Shown: one piece after another, positions 9,490 through 19,241 of the stretch
Position numbering within the stretch: position 1 is the first letter of the stretch
Layout: every line of letters starts with the position of its first letter
Source: Deltaproteobacteria bacterium
Lineage (GTDB): Bacteria > Desulfobacterota > DSM-4660 > Desulfatiglandales > Desulfatiglandaceae
DNA length: 64,000 bases
Assembly (NCBI GenBank): GCA_021737785.1
Contig: JAIPDI010000011.1
Location: 1-64,000 of the forward strand
Direction: 5' to 3'
The notes under the pieces: generated by a model
Told to the model about the DNA's origin: nothing
Database searches by the model: none
What the model saw: only the letters and a program-made list of their open reading frames with translations
Position numbers and translations under genes: made by a program

Positions 9490-9888
9490 ATGGCAGAAGA
9501 AGAAGAAAAGGGGTTTGTCATCAAGGACAGACGATCATTTGATGAGCAGGGGGAACTTAAAAAGGACGATTCCGAACTCGAAAAGGAACCGGTGAAAAGG
9601 GCACCTGAAAAGAAGCCCCCCCCAAAAGAGACGGCATCATCCCCCTTGCCCGAGGTCAACTTTTCATCCCTTATCCTCAGCCTCAGTTCCACGGCCTTTC
9701 TCCATTTAGGTGAGATCCCCGATCCCAGCACCGGCGAAAAAACAAAGGACCTGGCACTGGCCAAGCATGTGATCGATACCATCGGGATGCTGAACGAAAA
9801 AACCGAGGGAAACCTGAAAAAAGAAGAGAAACAGCTCATCGAAAATATCCTGACAGAACTCCGGTTGCGCTATGTGAAGGCGAAATAG
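9490..9888 (+). CDS. DUF1844 family protein
   Basis: A 132-residue protein of unknown function. The first 55 residues are highly charged and Lys/Glu/Pro-rich, probably disordered. The rest carries the DUF1844 signature, including LILSLSSTAFLHLGEIPDP, DLALAKHVIDTIGML and ILTELRLRYV. The family is small, cytosolic, helical, and common in deltaproteobacteria and related phyla. The ATG at 9490 has CAGGAG about 10 bases upstream. It stands alone between serA and the HtrA protease; spacing of about 85 bp to the latter leaves co-transcription open. No catalytic residues are evident. Confidence 0.88.
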   Translation: MAEEEEKGFVIKDRRSFDEQGELKKDDSELEKEPVKRAPEKKPPPKETASSPLPEVNFSSLILSLSSTAFLHLGEIPDPSTGEKTKDLALAKHVIDTIGMLNEKTEGNLKKEEKQLIENILTELRLRYVKAK

Positions 9889-9972
9889 GGAGGAGGGCGG
9901 AGAGGAAATCGATAACTGTTCCAAACGCTCACTCTGGGTATCTTCCATCTAAATACAAAGGAAAATGTGGGT

Positions 9973-11457
9973 ATGCTTTTAATGAAAGTTTTTTTAACAG
10001 GGGCTGATCGTATGAGTCTGCGGCCGATGCGGTGCTTTTTGGGGGTGATGACGATAGGGCTGATCGCGGCGGCCTTGATCATTTCGGCCTCACCGTCATG
10101 GGCCCAGCCAACCGGCCTCCTTCCCGCCGCCCCCGGCTCGTTTTCCGGCCTGGTCAAAAAGGCAAAGGCGTCTGTGGTGAACATCAGCACCGTCAAGACC
10201 ATTTCCGGAGGGTTGGGCCATCCCTTTTCTTTCGGTGGTCCGTCCGGACCCGACGACCCGTTAAAGGACTTTTTTGACCGCTTCTTTGGTGATCAGATGC
10301 CCAAGGACTTTAAGCAGAAGAATCTTGGATCCGGCTTTATCATTGACAAAGACGGGTTTATCCTGACCAATAACCATGTGGTGGAGAAAGCCGATGAGAT
10401 TACGGTCAAGCTGGCGGATGGAAAGAGCTTTCTGGCAAAGACCATAGGCCGTGATCCCAAGACCGATCTGGCGCTTATCCGGATAGAAAGCGATGAGCAG
10501 CTGAGTCCGCTCCCGATGGGCGACTCGGACAGGCTTGAGGTGGGAGACTGGGTCGTGGCCATGGGAAACCCTTTTGGCCTCGACAACACGGTGACCGCCG
10601 GGATTGTCAGCGCCAAATACAGACATATCGGGGCCGGACCTTACGAAAATTTCATCCAGACCGATGCCTCCATCAACCCGGGAAACAGCGGAGGACCCCT
10701 CTTGAATACCGATGGGCAGGTGATTGGGATCAACACGGTGATTTTTTCCCAGACCGGAGGAAGTATCGGTATCGGGTTCGCCATCCCCATCAACATGGCC
10801 AAGGAGATCCTGGAGCAGCTCAAGAAAGGGAAGGTGGTCAGGGGCTGGTTAGGCGTCATGATCCAGAAAATTACCCCTGAGCTGAAAGAGAAACTTGGAT
10901 TGGAAGACGAAGAAGGGGCCCTGGTGGCAGACGTATCCTCCGGAGGGCCCGCAGAAAAGGCCGGGATTCAGCGCGGGGATGTCATTGTTTCCTTTGATGG
11001 AAAGGATATCCATGAAATGAAAGATCTCCCCTATATCGTCGCATCCACGCCCATAGGGAAGACCGTGTCCGTAAAGGTCATTCGAAAGGGTCGGGAAAAG
11101 ATATTGGATGTTAAGGTAGGAGAGTTAAAGGAGGAAAAAAAGGACATTGCCGAGGAGAGGGGCGGCGCTGAAAAGCGGCTGGGCATAAAGGTGGAGGCAC
11201 TCACGCCCCGGTTGGCAAAGGATCTGGGCCTGCCTGAAACCGAGGGGCTCGTCATTATTCAGGTGGACGGCAGTTCGCCTGCAGCAGAAGCCGGCCTCAG
11301 ACCGGGAGATATTATTCTCGAATTGGATCAGCGTCCCATGAAAGATCCCGCTGACTTTCTGAAGAGGATAAAACAGTATAAAGAAGGCGACACCCTCCTC
11401 TTTTTGATAAAACGCGGCGACGCCACCCTGTATGTGACAGTGAAGATGGAAGACTGA
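9973..11457 (+). CDS. degP: Periplasmic HtrA/DegP (Do) serine protease with two PDZ domains
   Basis: A periplasmic quality-control protease/chaperone. After an N-terminal signal sequence (hydrophobic run GVMTIGLIAAALIISA, cut near SWA-Q) comes a trypsin-like domain. Its triad is His in TNNHVVE, Asp in KTDLALI and Ser in NPGNSGGPLL. Two PDZ domains follow, starting near VRGWLGVMIQ and KRLGIKVEAL. Start choice is uncertain: GTG 9967, ATG 9973, ATG 9982 and ATG 10012 are all in frame; AAAGGA at 9957-9962 best serves 9967 or 9973. Overall length is typical of two-PDZ Do proteases. The next gene, ispE, begins about 70 bp downstream, after a partial GC-rich hairpin near 11480-11505. A second, one-PDZ HtrA lies at 38137. 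Confidence 0.95.
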   Translation: MLLMKVFLTGADRMSLRPMRCFLGVMTIGLIAAALIISASPSWAQPTGLLPAAPGSFSGLVKKAKASVVNISTVKTISGGLGHPFSFGGPSGPDDPLKDFFDRFFGDQMPKDFKQKNLGSGFIIDKDGFILTNNHVVEKADEITVKLADGKSFLAKTIGRDPKTDLALIRIESDEQLSPLPMGDSDRLEVGDWVVAMGNPFGLDNTVTAGIVSAKYRHIGAGPYENFIQTDASINPGNSGGPLLNTDGQVIGINTVIFSQTGGSIGIGFAIPINMAKEILEQLKKGKVVRGWLGVMIQKITPELKEKLGLEDEEGALVADVSSGGPAEKAGIQRGDVIVSFDGKDIHEMKDLPYIVASTPIGKTVSVKVIRKGREKILDVKVGELKEEKKDIAEERGGAEKRLGIKVEALTPRLAKDLGLPETEGLVIIQVDGSSPAAEAGLRPGDIILELDQRPMKDPADFLKRIKQYKEGDTLLFLIKRGDATLYVTVKMED

Positions 11458-11526
11458 CACGGCAGGCAGCTGTTGGCCCGGCCTCTTGCCACCTGAGGCG
11501 GGGCTGTTTCATTCCCTTTATGCGAT

Positions 11527-12480
11527 ATGGACACAGGCGTTTCATCCAGACGACCGTCAGTTAATGATCACTCCCCAATGATCAATGAACGATCGTCCAC
11601 CCATTTCGCCCCTGCCAAGCTGAATGTACGACTAAAAGTCACGGGACGCAGACCGGACGGGTATCATGAGCTGGTTTCTATCATGGTGCCTGTCGGGTTG
11701 TATGACCGGCTTGACCTACGGCTCACCTCTGACAAGAAAATTCACATATCCTGTCGAGGCTTTCTTACGCCTTCGGACGAGGAAAATCTTGTCTGTAGAG
11801 CGGCCAGGGCCTTTTTTGGCAAAACAGGCATAGACCATGGGATCTTGATAAGGCTTACTAAAAACATACCTGTTGCCGCCGGCTTAGGCGGCGGCAGCAG
11901 CGATGCAGCCTGTGTGCTCAAGGTGCTGAACCGGAATTATGGGTATCCGCTGGCACCGGAAGAATTGGCGGAGCTGGCCCTGATGCTGGGCGCAGATGTC
12001 CCCTTTTTCCTGGAAGAGGCGCCCTGCATTGCCAGGGGGGTGGGAGAGATCCTGGAACCCATTCTAAACTGGCCGGCCCTTTGGTATATAATTATTATGC
12101 CGCCTATCCAGGTGTCTACCTCCTGGGTCTACGGCTGTCTCAACCTATCTCCGGCCTCGAGTGAATTAAAGTTGACAAATGAGGCGTATAAAGATATTGT
12201 AAAATATTTAAATAAAAGACCGCTCTTTATTGGTCAAGTGTTGGAAAATGACTTGGAGCGAATTACAGCCGCCCGGTTTCCCATCATCGAACGCATAAAA
12301 GGTGTGTTGACAGAGGCGGGAGCGGATGGGGCGCTGATGTCGGGCAGCGGTCCAAGCGTCTTTGGGATTTTCCAGTCAAAAGACCGGGCCTTTCAGGCAA
12401 AAGAGGCCTTGGCGGGCAGCAATCTTGGAGAAATGTTTTTGGTGAAAGGTCTTACCGGATCTCCGGTTTCCAACATCTGA
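11527..12480 (+). CDS. ispE: 4-diphosphocytidyl-2-C-methyl-D-erythritol kinase
   Basis: It phosphorylates CDP-methylerythritol in the non-mevalonate (MEP) isoprenoid pathway. The GHMP-kinase ATP loop PVAAGLGGGSSDAA is clear, as are the N-terminal substrate segment APAKLNVRLKVTGRRPDGYHE and the C-terminal MSGSGPSVFG. The 317-residue reading from 11527 has 17 extra residues; ATG 11578 (MINERSSTHFAPAKLN) gives a more usual N-terminus. Neither start has a good Shine-Dalgarno. It opens the block ispE, tRNA-Gln, prs, rplY, pth, an order also familiar from other deltaproteobacteria. Confidence 0.96.
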   Translation: MDTGVSSRRPSVNDHSPMINERSSTHFAPAKLNVRLKVTGRRPDGYHELVSIMVPVGLYDRLDLRLTSDKKIHISCRGFLTPSDEENLVCRAARAFFGKTGIDHGILIRLTKNIPVAAGLGGGSSDAACVLKVLNRNYGYPLAPEELAELALMLGADVPFFLEEAPCIARGVGEILEPILNWPALWYIIIMPPIQVSTSWVYGCLNLSPASSELKLTNEAYKDIVKYLNKRPLFIGQVLENDLERITAARFPIIERIKGVLTEAGADGALMSGSGPSVFGIFQSKDRAFQAKEALAGSNLGEMFLVKGLTGSPVSNI

Positions 12481-12489
12481 CTGTGCTAC

Positions 12490-12564
12490 TGGGGTGTCGT
12501 CAAGTGGTAAGACACGGGCCTTTGGAGCCCGCATTCGGAGGTTCGAATCCTCCCACCCCAGCCA
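12490..12564 (+). tRNA. tRNA-Gln (anticodon TTG)
   Basis: A 75-nt cloverleaf. The acceptor stem TGGGGTG pairs with CACCCCA, the discriminator is G and the CCA end is encoded. The anticodon stem CGGGC/GCCCG holds the loop CTTTGGA, so the anticodon is TTG (Gln). The T-arm is GGAGG-TTCGAAT-CCTCC. It lies 9 bp after ispE and 27 bp before prs, so it is probably processed from a shared transcript. Confidence 0.97.
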
Positions 12565-12591
12565 AATGGGAATTGATGAAGAGGACGCAAT

Positions 12592-13533
12592 TTGGATCAG
12601 GAAATAAAACTGTTTGGTGGCACCTCAAATCCTGCATTAACCCTTGAGGTCTGCGATTACCTCGGCATCAGGCCGGGAAAGATCCTGGCCAAGACCTTCA
12701 GCGATGGAGAGATCCAGGTGGAAATCGGGGAAAACATCAGAGGAAGGGATGTCTTTGTGATCCAGTCCACCTCTACCCCTGTCAATGACAATCTGATGCA
12801 GCTCCTGATTATTATGGATGCCATGAGGCGGGCCTCGGCCGAGCGCGTCACTGCGGTTATCCCCTATTACGGTTATGCGCGACAGGATCGGAAGGTCAAA
12901 CCGAGGGTCCCCATCACTGCAAAGCTGGTTGCCGATCTGATCACCACTGCGGGGGCAAACCGGGTGGTATCCATGGATCTGCATGCAGGCCAGATTCAAG
13001 GCTACTTCAACATTCCTGTCGATAATATCTTTGCCGCGCCCATCCTGCTGAAGTATATCCAAAATAACCTGCAAGACGATCTGGTCATTATCTCACCCGA
13101 TGCCGGCGGTGTGGAGCGGGCCCGCGCCTTTGCCAAGCGCCTTGATGCATCCTTGGCCATCATAGACAAGAGACGAGAAGCCCCGAATATTGCCCAGGCA
13201 ATGAACATCATCGGCGAGGTGAAGGGGAAGACCGCCATCATTCTTGACGATATGGTGGATACCGCAGGGACACTCACGCAGGCCGCCGCCGCGCTGAAGG
13301 ACCGGGGTGCCCGCAAAATCCATGCCTGCTGCACCCATCCTGTCCTTTCAGGGCCGTCCATTGAGAGAATCGATGCCTCGCCGATCGACAGCCTGGTCGT
13401 TACCAATACCATCCCCCTGAATGAGCAGGCCAGGGATTGCCGCAAAATCATTGTCTTATCCATTGCAGAACTGTTAGGGGAAACCATCAAAAGAAGTCAT
13501 AACTCTCATTCAGTCAGCACGTTGTTTGTCTAG
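12592..13533 (+). CDS. prs: Ribose-phosphate pyrophosphokinase
   Basis: Makes PRPP from ribose-5-phosphate and ATP for nucleotide, His and Trp synthesis. The 313-residue protein has full family length, with SDGEIQVEI near the N-terminus, a [10 protein letters not shown] flexible-loop region and the PRPP loop [12 protein letters not shown]. The start is TTG, with GAAGAGGA about 8 bases upstream; the nearby ATG at 12576 is out of frame. It lies downstream of tRNA-Gln and is followed by a terminator at 13548. Confidence 0.97.
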   Translation: MDQEIKLFGGTSNPALTLEVCDYLGIRPGKILAKTFSDGEIQVEIGENIRGRDVFVIQSTSTPVNDNLMQLLIIMDAMRRASAERVTAVIPYYGYARQDRKVKPRVPITAKLVADLITTAGANRVVSMDLHAGQIQGYFNIPVDNIFAAPILLKYIQNNLQDDLVIISPDAGGVERARAFAKRLDASLAIIDKRREAPNIAQAMNIIGEVKGKTAIILDDMVDTAGTLTQAAAALKDRGARKIHACCTHPVLSGPSIERIDASPIDSLVVTNTIPLNEQARDCRKIIVLSIAELLGETIKRSHNSHSVSTLFV

Positions 13534-13547
13534 CTTACAAAAAAACG

Positions 13548-13571
13548 CCTGAAGATATTCAGGAATTTTTT
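13548..13571 (+). terminator. Rho-independent terminator after prs
   Basis: CCTGAA-GATA-TTCAGG forms a 6-bp stem and tetraloop, followed by AATTTTTT. It would partly separate the ispE-prs transcript from rplY, whose ATG lies 36 bp beyond with a strong GGGGAGGA site. Confidence 0.7.
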
Positions 13572-13607
13572 CGCTTGTGAAAAATTTTATTAATAGGGGA
13601 GGATCCC

Positions 13608-14261
13608 ATGCATCAGTTAACACTTGCCGCCCAGGAAAGAGACCAAAAGGGAAAGGGCGCAGCCAGAAAATTCAGGAAAAATAATCAGCTGCCGGCGATA
13701 TTCTACGGCCCGAACACCGATCCGATGATGCTGGCCGTCAATTACCACGAATTCGAGCGGATCACCAAATTGTCCGGATTCGAGAATACCATTCTGGATC
13801 TTAAAATCACCTCTCGCCACGGGGAAGAGACCCGGAAGGCGATGGTGAAGGACCTCATGATGGATCCTGTCAAGAATAATTATCTTCATGCCGACTTCTA
13901 TGAAATCTCCATGGATAAGGAGATCACGGTGGATATCCCCATCCGCCTGGTAAACACGCCGATAGGCGTGACAGATGGCGGATTTCTCCAGATTGTGCGG
14001 AGAGAACTTACCGTGTCCTGTCTTCCTGATAGGTTAATAGATTCTCTGGAGATCGATGTGGCTGGATTGGAGATGGGAGATTCGGTTCATATCCGAGACA
14101 TCGCGCTTCCGGAAGGGATCACCAGCGTGGAAGAAGGGGATCTTACGGTAGCCGTGGTCTCCGCACCTGTGGGAGGATTAGAGGGAATCGCTGAAGAGGG
14201 AATCGAGGAAGAAACGGCAGTCTCAGAAGAGGAAACTGCTGAAGGAACTAAGGAAGAATAG
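13608..14261 (+). CDS. rplY: Ribosomal protein bL25 (long, CTC-type)
   Basis: Binds 5S rRNA in the large subunit. The 217-residue protein is the two-domain CTC form: a bL25 RNA-binding domain (about residues 1-95, with KGKGAARKFRKNNQLPAIFYG), a beta-rich C-terminal domain, and an acidic Glu-rich tail after about residue 185. GGGGAGGA precedes the ATG. It sits in the conserved order prs, rplY, pth, and 26 bp separate it from pth. Confidence 0.96.
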   Translation: MHQLTLAAQERDQKGKGAARKFRKNNQLPAIFYGPNTDPMMLAVNYHEFERITKLSGFENTILDLKITSRHGEETRKAMVKDLMMDPVKNNYLHADFYEISMDKEITVDIPIRLVNTPIGVTDGGFLQIVRRELTVSCLPDRLIDSLEIDVAGLEMGDSVHIRDIALPEGITSVEEGDLTVAVVSAPVGGLEGIAEEGIEEETAVSEEETAEGTKEE

Positions 14262-14287
14262 GAAGGGGGTGAACAGTAACAGGCAAT

Positions 14288-14863
14288 TTGCACTTGATTG
14301 TGGGCCTCGGCAATCCCGGACCGGGATATGAAACATCGAGACATAATACAGGGTTTAAGGTTATTGACCTGTGGTGCAAGGATCTGGGGCTGTCCTTAAG
14401 CAGCCGCCGCTTCCGTGCAAAGACCATCCGGGCGGAATTCCGGGGAAATAGGATTATATTTCTTTGCCCCCTGACCTTTATGAACTTGAGCGGTGAATCG
14501 GTCAGGGCCTGTGCCAGCTATTATGCCCTGGAGACCAACAGGATTTTGGTGGTTCATGACGATCTGGACCTCCCCCTGGGAAGGATAAAGGTCGCCAAGA
14601 ACGGCGGGGCCGGAGGGCACAAAGGTGTATCATCCATCATCCGACATCTGGGGAGCACGGATTTTTGCCGGGTTAAAGTCGGAATAGGCCGTCCACGGTA
14701 TAGCGAGGCCGTGGAAAATTTTGTCCTGGCTCCCTTTTATGCCGATGAAAGGCAGCTTGCCCAAGAAGCGATCCGGGCGGCTGTGAACGCATGCGAACGA
14801 TTTGTTTTGGAAGGGGTTGAATCGGCGATGAATCATATCAATCGCCTGAATTTAGTAAACTAA
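14288..14863 (+). CDS. pth: Peptidyl-tRNA hydrolase
   Basis: Releases peptides from prematurely dropped peptidyl-tRNAs. The 191-residue product shows [20 protein letters not shown] (Asn and catalytic His), the HDDLDLP motif and GGAGGHKG. The start is TTG at 14288 with AGGGGGTG upstream at longer than usual spacing; no ATG exists nearby in frame and the family N-terminus begins here. It is 14 bp ahead of hppA and probably co-transcribed with it. Confidence 0.97.
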   Translation: MHLIVGLGNPGPGYETSRHNTGFKVIDLWCKDLGLSLSSRRFRAKTIRAEFRGNRIIFLCPLTFMNLSGESVRACASYYALETNRILVVHDDLDLPLGRIKVAKNGGAGGHKGVSSIIRHLGSTDFCRVKVGIGRPRYSEAVENFVLAPFYADERQLAQEAIRAAVNACERFVLEGVESAMNHINRLNLVN

Positions 14864-14877
14864 GGAGGAAAAAACTG

Positions 14878-16941
14878 ATGCAGGGATTAACCATTTATGC
14901 CCCCTTCTTGGGGATACTGAGCCTGATTATTGCGTGGCTCATCTACGGCTATGTAAAAAAGCAGCCTAATGGCAATCAACTGATGCAGGAACTGGAGTCT
15001 GCCATTCATACAGGCGCGATGGCCTTTTTGAAAAAAGAGTATTCCGTGCTTGTTGTTTTTATTGCCATTGTGTTTGTCCTTCTGGGCTGGGGGATTTCAT
15101 GGAAAACCGCGATTGCCTTCTTGACCGGAACTGCATGCTCCATTGCCGCAGGCTATTCAGGGATGACCGCGGCCACAAGGGGCAATTCCAGGACCGCCGA
15201 GGCAGCCAATAAGCATGGCCAGGCAAAGGCCCTGAATGTGTCGTACTTTTCCGGATCGGTCATGGGTCTGGCCGTAGCAGGGCTTGGAATGCTGGGCCTG
15301 GGCTTCTGGTTCTGGATCTATGGCGGTTCTCCGGACACGGCCCAGTACATCAACGGCTTTGCCATGGGGGCCAGTTCCATCGCCCTCTTTGCCCGTGTGG
15401 GCGGCGGGATCTACACCAAGGCCGCGGACGTGGGTGCCGACCTGGTGGGCAAGGTGGAAGCGGGCATTCCCGAAGATGACCCCAGGAACCCGGGCGTCAT
15501 CGCTGACAACGTGGGAGACAACGTAGGAGATATCGCCGGTATGGGGGCGGATATCTTCGAGTCGTTTGTCGGTTCCGTGATCGCCACCATTGCCATCGGT
15601 GCGACCATGGCCATTACCCCCGACTTCCTGGCACAGTTTCCGGTTCTCAAAGACCTCGATCCCGTTGCCATCAAATTGAAATACATGTCCATGCCCATCC
15701 TGGTGGTCATGGCAGGCCTGATCAGTTCCTTTTTCGGCGTATTTTCCATCAAGATTTTCCAGAAAGGGAATCCTGCCGGGGCGTTGAGATATACCACCTT
15801 TGTGGCGGCCATTATTTTCATTATCCTTACCTATATCGTCACCAAGTCCATCGGCATGCCGATGGGGGCATTCTGGGCGATTTTTTCCGGGCTCCTGTGC
15901 GGCATCGCCATCGGTCTTTTGGCCGAATATTACACATCAGGACCGCCTGTCAAGTATATCGCCAAACAGTCCGAGACCGGTGCTGCCACGCTCCTTATTG
16001 CCGGTCTGGCCGTGGGCATGCAGTCCACATGGCTTCCGATCATGGGTATCTGTATCGCCACGTTTGTCGGCTACACCACAGCCGGGATCTACGGAATCGG
16101 TCTTTCCGCGGTGGGCATGCTGGCCACGGTGGGGGCGACCATGACGGTGGATGCGTATGGACCCATCGCCGACAATGCCGGCGGGATTTCCGAGATGTCC
16201 GGTTTGGGACCCGAGACACGTAAGATTACCGATAGCCTGGATGCCCTGGGCAACACCACCGCGGCCATCGGCAAGGGGTTTGCCATCGGATCTGCGGCCT
16301 TGACGGCCCTGGCCCTGTTCGTGGCCTATATTCAGGCGGCAGGCCTTGACATGATCCGCCTCGACGACCCGATGGTGGTCATCGGCGTCCTTCTCGGCGC
16401 GATGGTTCCCATGACCTGCGCGGCCCTCACCATGACGTCGGTGGGCAAGGCCGCCTTTGCCATCGTGGAGGAGATCCGTCGGCAGTTTCGAGAAATTCCG
16501 GGCCTTCTGGAAGGCAAAGAGGGCGCCAAGCCCGACCCGGCCAGGTGTGTTTCCATCGCCACAGCGTCTTCCTTGAAAGAGATGGTGGCCCCGGGCCTCA
16601 TTGCGGTCCTCTCGCCTGTGGCCGTGGGCTTCCTGCTTGGAACCAAGACGCTGGGCGGGATGCTCCTTGGCGCCACGGTCATGGGCGCATTCCTGGCCCT
16701 GTACATGGCCAACGCCGGCGGCGCCTGGGATAATGCCAAGAAATGGATCGAGGCTGGGAACCTGGGCGGAAAAGGTTCCAACAACCATAAGGCCGCCGTG
16801 GTAGGCGACACCGTGGGCGATCCGTTCAAAGACACCTCGGGTCCTGCCATGAACATCCTGATCAAACTAATGTCCGTGGTGGCCCTGGTCCTTGCCCCCA
16901 TTCTTCCGGTGGTCGGGTTGTTCCTGAAGGTGTTTGAGTAA
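14878..16941 (+). CDS. hppA: Membrane-bound ion-translocating pyrophosphatase (K+-dependent type)
   Basis: Couples PPi hydrolysis to H+ or Na+ transport across the membrane, useful to energy-limited anaerobes. The 687-residue multi-span protein has the PPi-binding motif [20 protein letters not shown], then [14 protein letters not shown], and a second site [11 protein letters not shown]...[15 protein letters not shown]. The segment [10 protein letters not shown] carries Ala where K+-independent enzymes have Lys, so K+ dependence is predicted; the pumped ion cannot be assigned by eye. TAAGGAGG overlaps the end of pth and serves this start. Confidence 0.97.
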   Translation: MQGLTIYAPFLGILSLIIAWLIYGYVKKQPNGNQLMQELESAIHTGAMAFLKKEYSVLVVFIAIVFVLLGWGISWKTAIAFLTGTACSIAAGYSGMTAATRGNSRTAEAANKHGQAKALNVSYFSGSVMGLAVAGLGMLGLGFWFWIYGGSPDTAQYINGFAMGASSIALFARVGGGIYTKAADVGADLVGKVEAGIPEDDPRNPGVIADNVGDNVGDIAGMGADIFESFVGSVIATIAIGATMAITPDFLAQFPVLKDLDPVAIKLKYMSMPILVVMAGLISSFFGVFSIKIFQKGNPAGALRYTTFVAAIIFIILTYIVTKSIGMPMGAFWAIFSGLLCGIAIGLLAEYYTSGPPVKYIAKQSETGAATLLIAGLAVGMQSTWLPIMGICIATFVGYTTAGIYGIGLSAVGMLATVGATMTVDAYGPIADNAGGISEMSGLGPETRKITDSLDALGNTTAAIGKGFAIGSAALTALALFVAYIQAAGLDMIRLDDPMVVIGVLLGAMVPMTCAALTMTSVGKAAFAIVEEIRRQFREIPGLLEGKEGAKPDPARCVSIATASSLKEMVAPGLIAVLSPVAVGFLLGTKTLGGMLLGATVMGAFLALYMANAGGAWDNAKKWIEAGNLGGKGSNNHKAAVVGDTVGDPFKDTSGPAMNILIKLMSVVALVLAPILPVVGLFLKVFE

Positions 16942-16969
16942 AGAAAAATTGGTGTATGTTCATATGTTT

Positions 16970-17030
16970 CACAGCCTGTAAGGCCCATGGCAGAAGGAGG
17001 AACCCTTTTGCCACCGGGCCTGCGGCTGTG
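16970..17030 (+). other. Long interrupted stem-loop between hppA and carD
   Basis: Three nested helices stack into one arm: CACAGCC (16970-16976) with GGCTGTG (17024-17030); AGGCCC (16981-16986) with GGGCCT (17016-17021); TGGCAGAAGG (16988-16997) with CCTTTTGCCA (17004-17013, one mismatch). The loop is AGGAAC. No T-run follows, so this is not a simple intrinsic terminator. A second hairpin, GGCCGCT-GATTTAG-AGCGGCC, follows at 17068-17088. Confidence 0.65.
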
Positions 17031-17161
17031 AGGCCTGATTCCGTGCCTGCGGAACCGTGACTGAAATGGCCGCTGATTTAGAGCGGCCGTCCTGAGGAAT
17101 TGAGGGATTGATATGCTTCCGCGTTCCCTGATGCCTCACGATTTGAGTTAAGGAGGTCTAA

Positions 17162-17641
17162 ATGTTCAGTGTGGGTGATTTGGCCGTATATCCTGCGCAT
17201 GGCGTCGGCATCATCGAGAGGATTGAAAACCAGGAAATCTCCGGTTGTGAACAGGATTTTTATGTCATGCGAATTCTCGATAACAATATGATTATCATGA
17301 TTCCCACCAGCAACGTGAATAATGTGGGGCTGAGGGAGATTATCAATGAGACAGAGCTTCCGAGGCTCTACTCCATTCTGGAAAAAAGGGACGTTGCCCT
17401 TGACAATCAGACCTGGAACCGGCGTTACAGAGAGTACATGGACAAGATTAAAACCGGCTCCGTGTTTGAGGTTGCCGAGGTGTATCGCGATCTGTTGATG
17501 CTGAGGGTGGAAAAGGAGCTTTCTTTCGGTGAAAGAAAGATGTTGGAAACCGCCCGAAGCCTGCTGATCAAGGAAATATCCCTTGCAAAACAGATCGGCG
17601 AATCGCAGGTGGAGAAAGACCTCGATGGAATGTTTTCCTGA
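17162..17641 (+). CDS. carD: CarD/CdnL-type RNA polymerase-binding regulator
   Basis: CarD-type proteins bind the RNA polymerase beta subunit and stabilise open complexes, often at rRNA promoters. The 159-residue protein starts with the CarD/TRCF interaction domain (FSVGDLAVYPAHGVGIIERIE) and has a helical C-terminal domain (about residues 65-159). TAAGGAGG lies 7 bases before the ATG. It is 75 bp from rluD on the same strand. The upstream leader contains two strong hairpins. Confidence 0.95.
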   Translation: MFSVGDLAVYPAHGVGIIERIENQEISGCEQDFYVMRILDNNMIIMIPTSNVNNVGLREIINETELPRLYSILEKRDVALDNQTWNRRYREYMDKIKTGSVFEVAEVYRDLLMLRVEKELSFGERKMLETARSLLIKEISLAKQIGESQVEKDLDGMFS

Positions 17642-17715
17642 TCCACATAATTGGTATCGTCCCTGTCCTCGGCACCTCAATGAAATGATCTCAGCACCCG
17701 TCAGCATGTTTATGA

Positions 17716-18693
17716 ATGTCACGGAATCCCGACAGGATATTTTTCTGTGAAATACCTGAGAACGAACAGGGTACCCGGTTGGATGTTTTTCTCTGCAACA
17801 ATTCAATCGGTCTGTCTCGGTCAAGGATACAGTCGCTCATCAAGGAGGGTCACGCCAGGGTAAACGGCTGTGCTTCCAAGGCGAGCCATAAACTGAAGGC
17901 GGGGGATCAGGTTCTTCTTGCCATTCCCCCTCCGTCAGAAATGATTCTCACGCCCGATGATGTCGAATTTCAGGTTGTTTTCGAAGATGAGGCCTTGATT
18001 GTTCTGTCAAAGCCTGCAGGGGTGGTGGTTCACCCCGGCCCCGGGCATTCAACCAAGACACTGGTCCATGGGCTTCTCAAACACTGCAAAGATCTCTCCG
18101 GTATCGGGGGTACACTGAGGCCTGGAATTGTGCACCGCCTGGACAAGAATACGTCCGGACTTATGGTGGCGGCAAAAAACGACCTTGCCCACGCCGCTTT
18201 ATCGGGACAATTCAAGGGCGGCCGGGTGCAAAAAGAATATCTCGCGCTCGTGCATGGACACCTGAGCGGAGAAAAGGGGGAAATCGCCCTCCCCATCGCC
18301 CGACATCCTGTCCGACGAAAAGAGATGGCGGTGGTAGAATCCGGCAGGCACGCGCTGTCCCTGTGGCGGAACCTGATGGAGTTCCAAAGCGGCTTTTCTC
18401 TCCTGTCCGTTTCCATTAAGACCGGGCGCACCCACCAGATTCGCGTGCACCTCTCCCACATCGGCCATCCCGTTGCTGGAGATCCGGTCTATGGATACCG
18501 GCGAGATCGCCGGAGAAAGCCCTCCACAGGCAAAGCGGAGCTCCTGCCCGATTTTGGCAGACAGATGCTGCACGCGAGCCGTTTGGGGTTCCTCCATCCG
18601 GTGACCCAGGACTATATGGAATTCGAATCGGCCCTGCCATATGACATGAAACATGCGTTGGACTGTCTGAAATCGCTGGAATTGCAACCATAA
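17716..18693 (+). CDS. rluD: RluD-family 23S rRNA pseudouridine synthase
   Basis: Isomerises uridines, in RluD those of helix 69 in 23S rRNA. The 325-residue protein begins with an S4 RNA-binding domain (TRLDVFLCN...SRIQSLIKEGHARVNG). The catalytic domain follows, with the Asp in GIVHRLDKNTSGLMV and the conserved KTGRTHQIRVHL. The ATG at 17716 has no strong ribosome site. RluC or RluA specificity cannot be excluded from the sequence alone. Confidence 0.94.
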   Translation: MSRNPDRIFFCEIPENEQGTRLDVFLCNNSIGLSRSRIQSLIKEGHARVNGCASKASHKLKAGDQVLLAIPPPSEMILTPDDVEFQVVFEDEALIVLSKPAGVVVHPGPGHSTKTLVHGLLKHCKDLSGIGGTLRPGIVHRLDKNTSGLMVAAKNDLAHAALSGQFKGGRVQKEYLALVHGHLSGEKGEIALPIARHPVRRKEMAVVESGRHALSLWRNLMEFQSGFSLLSVSIKTGRTHQIRVHLSHIGHPVAGDPVYGYRRDRRRKPSTGKAELLPDFGRQMLHASRLGFLHPVTQDYMEFESALPYDMKHALDCLKSLELQP

Positions 18694-18717
18694 CTCGGAA
18701 TCCTGTTCTGAAAAGCC

Positions 18718-18745
18718 TTGACATTGGAGATATCGCGTCTATAAT
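18718..18745 (+). promoter_or_regulatory. Consensus sigma-70 promoter ahead of rho
   Basis: TTGACA (18718-18723), 16-bp spacer, TATAAT (18740-18745). It lies 500 nt upstream of rho, predicting an untranslated leader of about 490 nt. Confidence 0.75.
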
Positions 18746-18749
18746 GATG

Positions 18750-19241
18750 TGCATCTTAAATCTTTCCTGCCTTTCGGAGGATTCGGTACAGACCGGATAT
18801 CTGTGTAGACTTCATAACAACTCTGCTGAGTAACTTTCATTAACTCACACAAAAGGGTTTTTTCATACACGGCCTCCTGTCCGCAAGAGGGCTTTCGTGT
18901 CTTTCAAAATTATATTCATTACAGTCGACCTGCGTCGGACTTCATACGCTTTCCGGTCGAGCGTCAGACACCCGGGCGACGGAAATATGGTAAAATTCAA
19001 TCGGATTACATACCTCCTGAATGCTCTATAGAAATCATCATATGGTTGAGCGGCCGAACCTTCTTTGGAAGGGGTCATCTGTATCGATCCGGCCGGGCAA
19101 AGGTTCTTGCTCGACCTGAATTCGAATGTACTGAGGAACCAACGAAAGAACAGACAAGGACAGTGCCTTGACTGCTTGACCTCACAATCACGCAACTTTT
19201 TAACCACCTCATTAACGAGGCTGTGACAATGGAGAGAACAG
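18750..19241 (+). other. Long rho leader region without a gene
   Basis: About 490 nt with no supported coding region. Visible structure includes GAACCTT (about 19056) pairing with AAGGTTC (about 19104) and a weak ACACG...CGTGT arm near 18867-18900. Autogenous attenuation in a leader is known for rho in enterobacteria; applying it here is inference. The minus-strand open frame across it overlaps rho and looks like a shadow. Confidence 0.45.
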
